Assembly (NCBI GenBank): GCA_963845495.1
Contig: CAWJTH010000019.1
Coordinates: 1 to 40,205 of the forward strand
Length of the DNA stretch: 40,205 nt
Reading direction: 5' to 3'
DNA from: JAZKFT01 sp963845495
Lineage (GTDB): Bacteria > Bacteroidota > Bacteroidia > Chitinophagales > Chitinophagaceae
Under the pieces are notes generated by a model. That model was not told the origin of the DNA and searched no databases. It saw only the letters and a list, made by a program, of their open reading frames with translations. Position 1 is the first letter of the stretch. Every line of letters begins with the position of its first letter. A program made the translations under genes and the position numbers. Positions 37,275 through 40,205 of the stretch are shown here, in pieces.

Positions 37275-38618
37275 CTAAAAACTCACCCAGTCAACCTCTG
37301 CCTTACCATCTCCCCTCAATTGCACAATAATATTTTTAACACCTTCACTTAAACCAGAAATAGGCTTTTTTATAACTGTCCAATTACTGCCTTTTGGAAT
37401 AGTTATTTCTGCGATTGTTTTATCAGAAGCGTTTCCAGATTTAATTAAAATAGTTGCACCGTTTGGCGCATTGGCCTTGATGCTGACTGATTTAGCGGCA
37501 TTTTTACCAAACGCAACTGTGTTATATTGAATCCACGCATTGTTGGAATTCAATATAGTTTTCCAACCGAGGAACCTATTCGTTGTATCAAGAAAATCTG
37601 TTGTGGCACCTTCTTTACTTATGGCACTAAACCTATCCATTTGTATTTTTTCTGAAGATTGTGTTACGCCAATTCCACGCAGGGTTGGAATTACTTTTTT
37701 GATGGTTCCATCCGCATTAAACGATAAACTATCTGCCCTTACCGACCTTGCTTTATCAAAATTGGGAGAGTAATCGTTTTGGTGATAAAATAAGTACCAC
37801 TGGTTTTTAAATTGGATAACGGATTGGTGATTTGTCCAGCAACCATTGGGCGATTCGTCCATGATTACGCCCGTCATTTTAAACGGCCCCAATGGATTGT
37901 CGCTCATGGCATATTCCAATCGTTCCGTTTTGTTTTCCACATGCGGAATGGTCAAATAATACTTGCCGTTCCGTCCAAATAAATATGGGCCTTCTTTCAA
38001 ACCTTTGGTGGGAAGGTTGGCCACCACGATTGGCTCGGAAGCCAATTCCAACATGTTTGGCTTTAATTTGGCGGCAAAAATATTTCCTTGCGCCCAGTAC
38101 AAGTATGCCTGTCCATCTTTATCAATAAACACGTTCGGGTCAATGCCTTTTGCGTTTTTAATAGGTTCTGGTTGGGTGATGTACGGCCCTTCGGGCTTAT
38201 CGGCAATGGCCACACCAATTGCAAAACCTCGGCCCAAAGTACTGTCTTTCGGCGTAGCAGGAAAGTAGAAATAATATTTTCCATCACGTTCAATACAATC
38301 TGGCGCCCACATGTTGTAGCTTTCAGGTTTCACCCACGGCACTTTGTTTTGGGTAACAATAACGCCATGGTCGGTCCAATCGGTTAAATTTTCCGAAGAA
38401 AATACATGATAATCTTCCATACAAAACCAAGCTGCACGGCCTTTACCCGGCGTGGCCAGTATATCATGCGAAGGGAAAAGGTACACTTTATCTCCAAATA
38501 CCCTTGCAGAAGGGTCAGCTGAAAATTGGTTCCTGATGATGGGATTTTGGGCAAAAAGATGGCTAGCTACACTTGTTAACAGTGCGGCGGAAAGAAGCAA
38601 TCGAGAATTTTTTCGCAT
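37275..38618 (-). CDS. GH43 glycosidase with C-terminal CBM6
   Basis: A 447-residue secreted enzyme with signal peptide (about 1-24, ending HLFAQ). GH43 propeller: base Asp35 (FSADPSARVFGDKVYLFPSHD), Asp160 (GIDPNVFIDKDGQAYLYW), acid Glu209 (GLKEGPYLFGRNGKYYLT), and WTNHQSVIQFKNQWYLFYH. After about residue 315 comes a beta-sandwich of the CBM6 type (WIQYNTVAFGKNAAKSVSIKANAPNGATILIK, then a C-terminal ...GDGKAEVDWVSF), which in this family binds xylan or arabinoxylan chains. Architecture and motifs are those of xylan-acting arabinofuranosidases/xylosidases. It lies 67 bases after the GH51 gene and is probably co-transcribed with it. Confidence 0.92.
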   Translation of the reverse strand: MRKNSRLLLSAALLTSVASHLFAQNPIIRNQFSADPSARVFGDKVYLFPSHDILATPGKGRAAWFCMEDYHVFSSENLTDWTDHGVIVTQNKVPWVKPESYNMWAPDCIERDGKYYFYFPATPKDSTLGRGFAIGVAIADKPEGPYITQPEPIKNAKGIDPNVFIDKDGQAYLYWAQGNIFAAKLKPNMLELASEPIVVANLPTKGLKEGPYLFGRNGKYYLTIPHVENKTERLEYAMSDNPLGPFKMTGVIMDESPNGCWTNHQSVIQFKNQWYLFYHQNDYSPNFDKARSVRADSLSFNADGTIKKVIPTLRGIGVTQSSEKIQMDRFSAISKEGATTDFLDTTNRFLGWKTILNSNNAWIQYNTVAFGKNAAKSVSIKANAPNGATILIKSGNASDKTIAEITIPKGSNWTVIKKPISGLSEGVKNIIVQLRGDGKAEVDWVSF

Positions 38619-38685
38619 TATTTATTTAGTTTTTTAATTTATAAGTAATTATTGGTGGACTATCAAATTAAATATTAATCTACAT

Positions 38686-40205
38686 TTATTTTACCTGCAA
38701 TTGCAAAATACTAACAGAATAGGGTGGAAGCGAATGTTCAAAATTTTGTTTGACACCATTTATCGTATTGTTTACTGGCACTATCTTTCCCCTATCGGTA
38801 ATGCTGTTGGTATCTTCTGGTTTGTCACCAGAAATTGATGTTACTTTAGCAGTTGCTGAAACGCTTATAACCCCTTTTAAATTTATTGAAACAGGTTGTG
38901 CCTTGCCCAGCGTATTCACCAATTTAAGATAAACGGTGCCTGTTTTTGTATCTTTTGAAGCCGAATAAAAAACGGTCGGCACCGGCTTTGGTTTTGTGTT
39001 CGATGTGCTATCCCTTCTAGTCATTGGCCTGTCTTGCATAGGCACATCTTCCGCGTTTACGGGTACAATCGTGTTGCCGAGATATTGACTAAACAATTTT
39101 TGAACGTAATAAGATGGTGAGCCATAACTGTTCAACGCATCGTAACCTATTAAATCCGAATCCCATTGCCATGCTTTTGGGGCGGTGGCTGTTGCCGTAT
39201 TTACATTCACAAATAACGGTGCATAGCAAGACATGATAACCAAATCCGAATTCCGTTCCATGCCCGTCATCCAAGCAGCATCGCCAAGGGCAGCGATTAA
39301 ATTGGTCGTCGGTGCACCTTCTCTGGTTGCCCATTCACCCACAAAAATCTTAGCACCTTTTCTATCATATTTATCATATTGAGATGCATTCGCCCACATA
39401 TCCCAAGTGTTGCGGTAATAATGTTCATCCACAACGCTTGGCTTTTTGCCAGCGGTAACTTTCATGTTTGGGTACTGCGCATCAGCAATAGTTGATATGC
39501 AAACCAACTGCGGGTATTTTTTTTCGATGGCCTCACTAAATTGTTTATACCGGCCCTCATAACTGCCCGACCTGTCGAACCAATCTTCGTTACCAACCTC
39601 TATGTATTTAAGTTTAAATGGGGCTGGGTGGCCATCGGCAACACGTTTTGCGCCCCAATATGTTTTTGCATCGCCAATTACATACTCAATTTCATCCAAC
39701 GCATCATCCACATACGGCTTCAGCAACGGCCCAGCATCTACGTGGTCGCCATCCAACGAATAACCTGCATACACCGCAAGCAATGGGTCTGCGCCTGTTT
39801 CTTCGCACCACATTAAAAACTCAAGCAATCCCATCCCGTCTGTTGGGCGATAACCCCATGAGCCTTTGTGCCCTAGCCGTTGTTCCAAAGGCCCGAGTGT
39901 TTGCTTCCACGGAAAGGCATCGGTAATCAATGGCCCTTCCAAAAAATTGCCACCAGGAAAACGCAAAAATTTTGGTTTCATTTCAACCATCATCTGCATC
40001 AAATCTTGCCTGTTACCATTGGGCCTGTTATTAAATGTTGGTGGAAACAATGAAACCAGGTTAAAATAATATAGCCCTTCACGGTCGGTTGATATAACAA
40101 AACGGGCATCTTTTGTTGGTTTTACATCAGCTGCCGTAGTCAAGGTCAGCTCGTATTTTTTCCAAAAAGTACTTTTAATCAGGTTGATAGAGCCTTGCGC
40201 ATAAA
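38686..40205 (-). CDS. GH51-type alpha-L-arabinofuranosidase (5' end beyond the window)
   Basis: The frame stays open to the window edge: upstream of the first possible internal start it reads YAQGSINLIKSTFWKKYELTLTTAADVKP, so the gene starts outside. Visible are 505 residues. They include FLRFPGGNFLEG, the acid/base Glu in LKYIEVGNEDWFDRSGSYEGRY, VDEHYYRNTWDMW, and the nucleophile Glu in KIFVGEWATREGAP, then a C-terminal beta domain. The N-terminal part resembles the CBM4-like domain of the eukaryote-like GH51 group, which differs from the shorter broken GH51 at 28952-30479. It removes arabinofuranose side chains. No damage is seen. It is the most upstream gene of the minus-strand enzyme block in this window. 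Confidence 0.92.
   Translation of the reverse strand, partial: YAQGSINLIKSTFWKKYELTLTTAADVKPTKDARFVISTDREGLYYFNLVSLFPPTFNNRPNGNRQDLMQMMVEMKPKFLRFPGGNFLEGPLITDAFPWKQTLGPLEQRLGHKGSWGYRPTDGMGLLEFLMWCEETGADPLLAVYAGYSLDGDHVDAGPLLKPYVDDALDEIEYVIGDAKTYWGAKRVADGHPAPFKLKYIEVGNEDWFDRSGSYEGRYKQFSEAIEKKYPQLVCISTIADAQYPNMKVTAGKKPSVVDEHYYRNTWDMWANASQYDKYDRKGAKIFVGEWATREGAPTTNLIAALGDAAWMTGMERNSDLVIMSCYAPLFVNVNTATATAPKAWQWDSDLIGYDALNSYGSPSYYVQKLFSQYLGNTIVPVNAEDVPMQDRPMTRRDSTSNTKPKPVPTVFYSASKDTKTGTVYLKLVNTLGKAQPVSINLKGVISVSATAKVTSISGDKPEDTNSITDRGKIVPVNNTINGVKQNFEHSLPPYSVSILQLQVK

Noticed and set aside
1..40205. tRNA, rRNA, CRISPR arrays, transposase genes or phage genes
   Set aside because: I found no cloverleaf-like gene, no regularly spaced repeats and no transposase or phage protein motifs in any frame I examined.

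Overview
The window looks like a chromosomal segment of a Bacteroidota species, probably of the Chitinophagaceae/Sphingobacteriaceae kind. The reasons are a SusC/SusD pair, a very large hybrid two-component sensor, a type IX secretion (T9SS) C-terminal signal, Bacteroidota promoter elements (TTG, 19 bp, TAnnTTTG), moderate-to-low G+C and AT-rich spacers. It is one end of a large polysaccharide utilisation locus (PUL) whose enzymes fit glucurono-arabinoxylan.

Layout. 1-2099 (+): last codons of a SusC-like TonB-dependent transporter, then its SusD-like lipoprotein. 2743-4951: two paralogous LacI-family regulators facing each other across a bidirectional hairpin; the second has a frameshift. 4952-6245: 1.3 kb without a recognisable gene. 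6246-9990 (+): a long secreted GH30 xylanase with a propeller-like region and a T9SS sorting domain, interrupted by one frameshift. 10323-10995 (-): an overlapping pair of small genes of unknown role. 11231-15460 (-): the hybrid two-component regulator. 15610-17447: decayed remnants of an AraC-type and a Crp/Fnr-type regulator around an intact cupin gene. 17489-40205 (-): a 23-kb block on one strand. In transcription order it reads GH51 (cut by the window edge), GH43-CBM6, GH115, GH43, GH67, GH51 (three frameshifts), GH115 (two frameshifts), GH10, a GPH/MFS sugar transporter (frameshifts plus a stop), a cytoplasmic GH43, GH3 with PA14, a CE4-type deacetylase and a Gfo/Idh/MocA oxidoreductase.

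How it works together (inference from families): GH30 and GH10 cut the xylan backbone. GH115 and GH67 remove (4-O-methyl)glucuronate from long and short chains respectively. GH51 and GH43 enzymes remove arabinose and xylose, the CE4 protein may remove acetyl groups, and SusCD imports oligomers. GH3, GH43 and the inner-membrane transporter finish the job, and the Gfo/Idh protein may oxidise a released sugar.

Two points stand out. First, a near-identical LacI-type operator (AATGYAAYCGRTTRCATY) lies upstream of the intact lacI gene and, 31 kb away, exactly in the 19-bp spacer of a Bacteroidota promoter driving GH43-GH67. This suggests an autoregulated repressor controlling the uronate branch in trans, beside the hybrid two-component system. 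Second, nine single-base indels and one stop codon fall in five genes; the worst-hit GH51 and GH115 genes each have an apparently intact second family member in the window. This is either genuine erosion of redundant copies or residual sequencing error, and raw reads would settle it.
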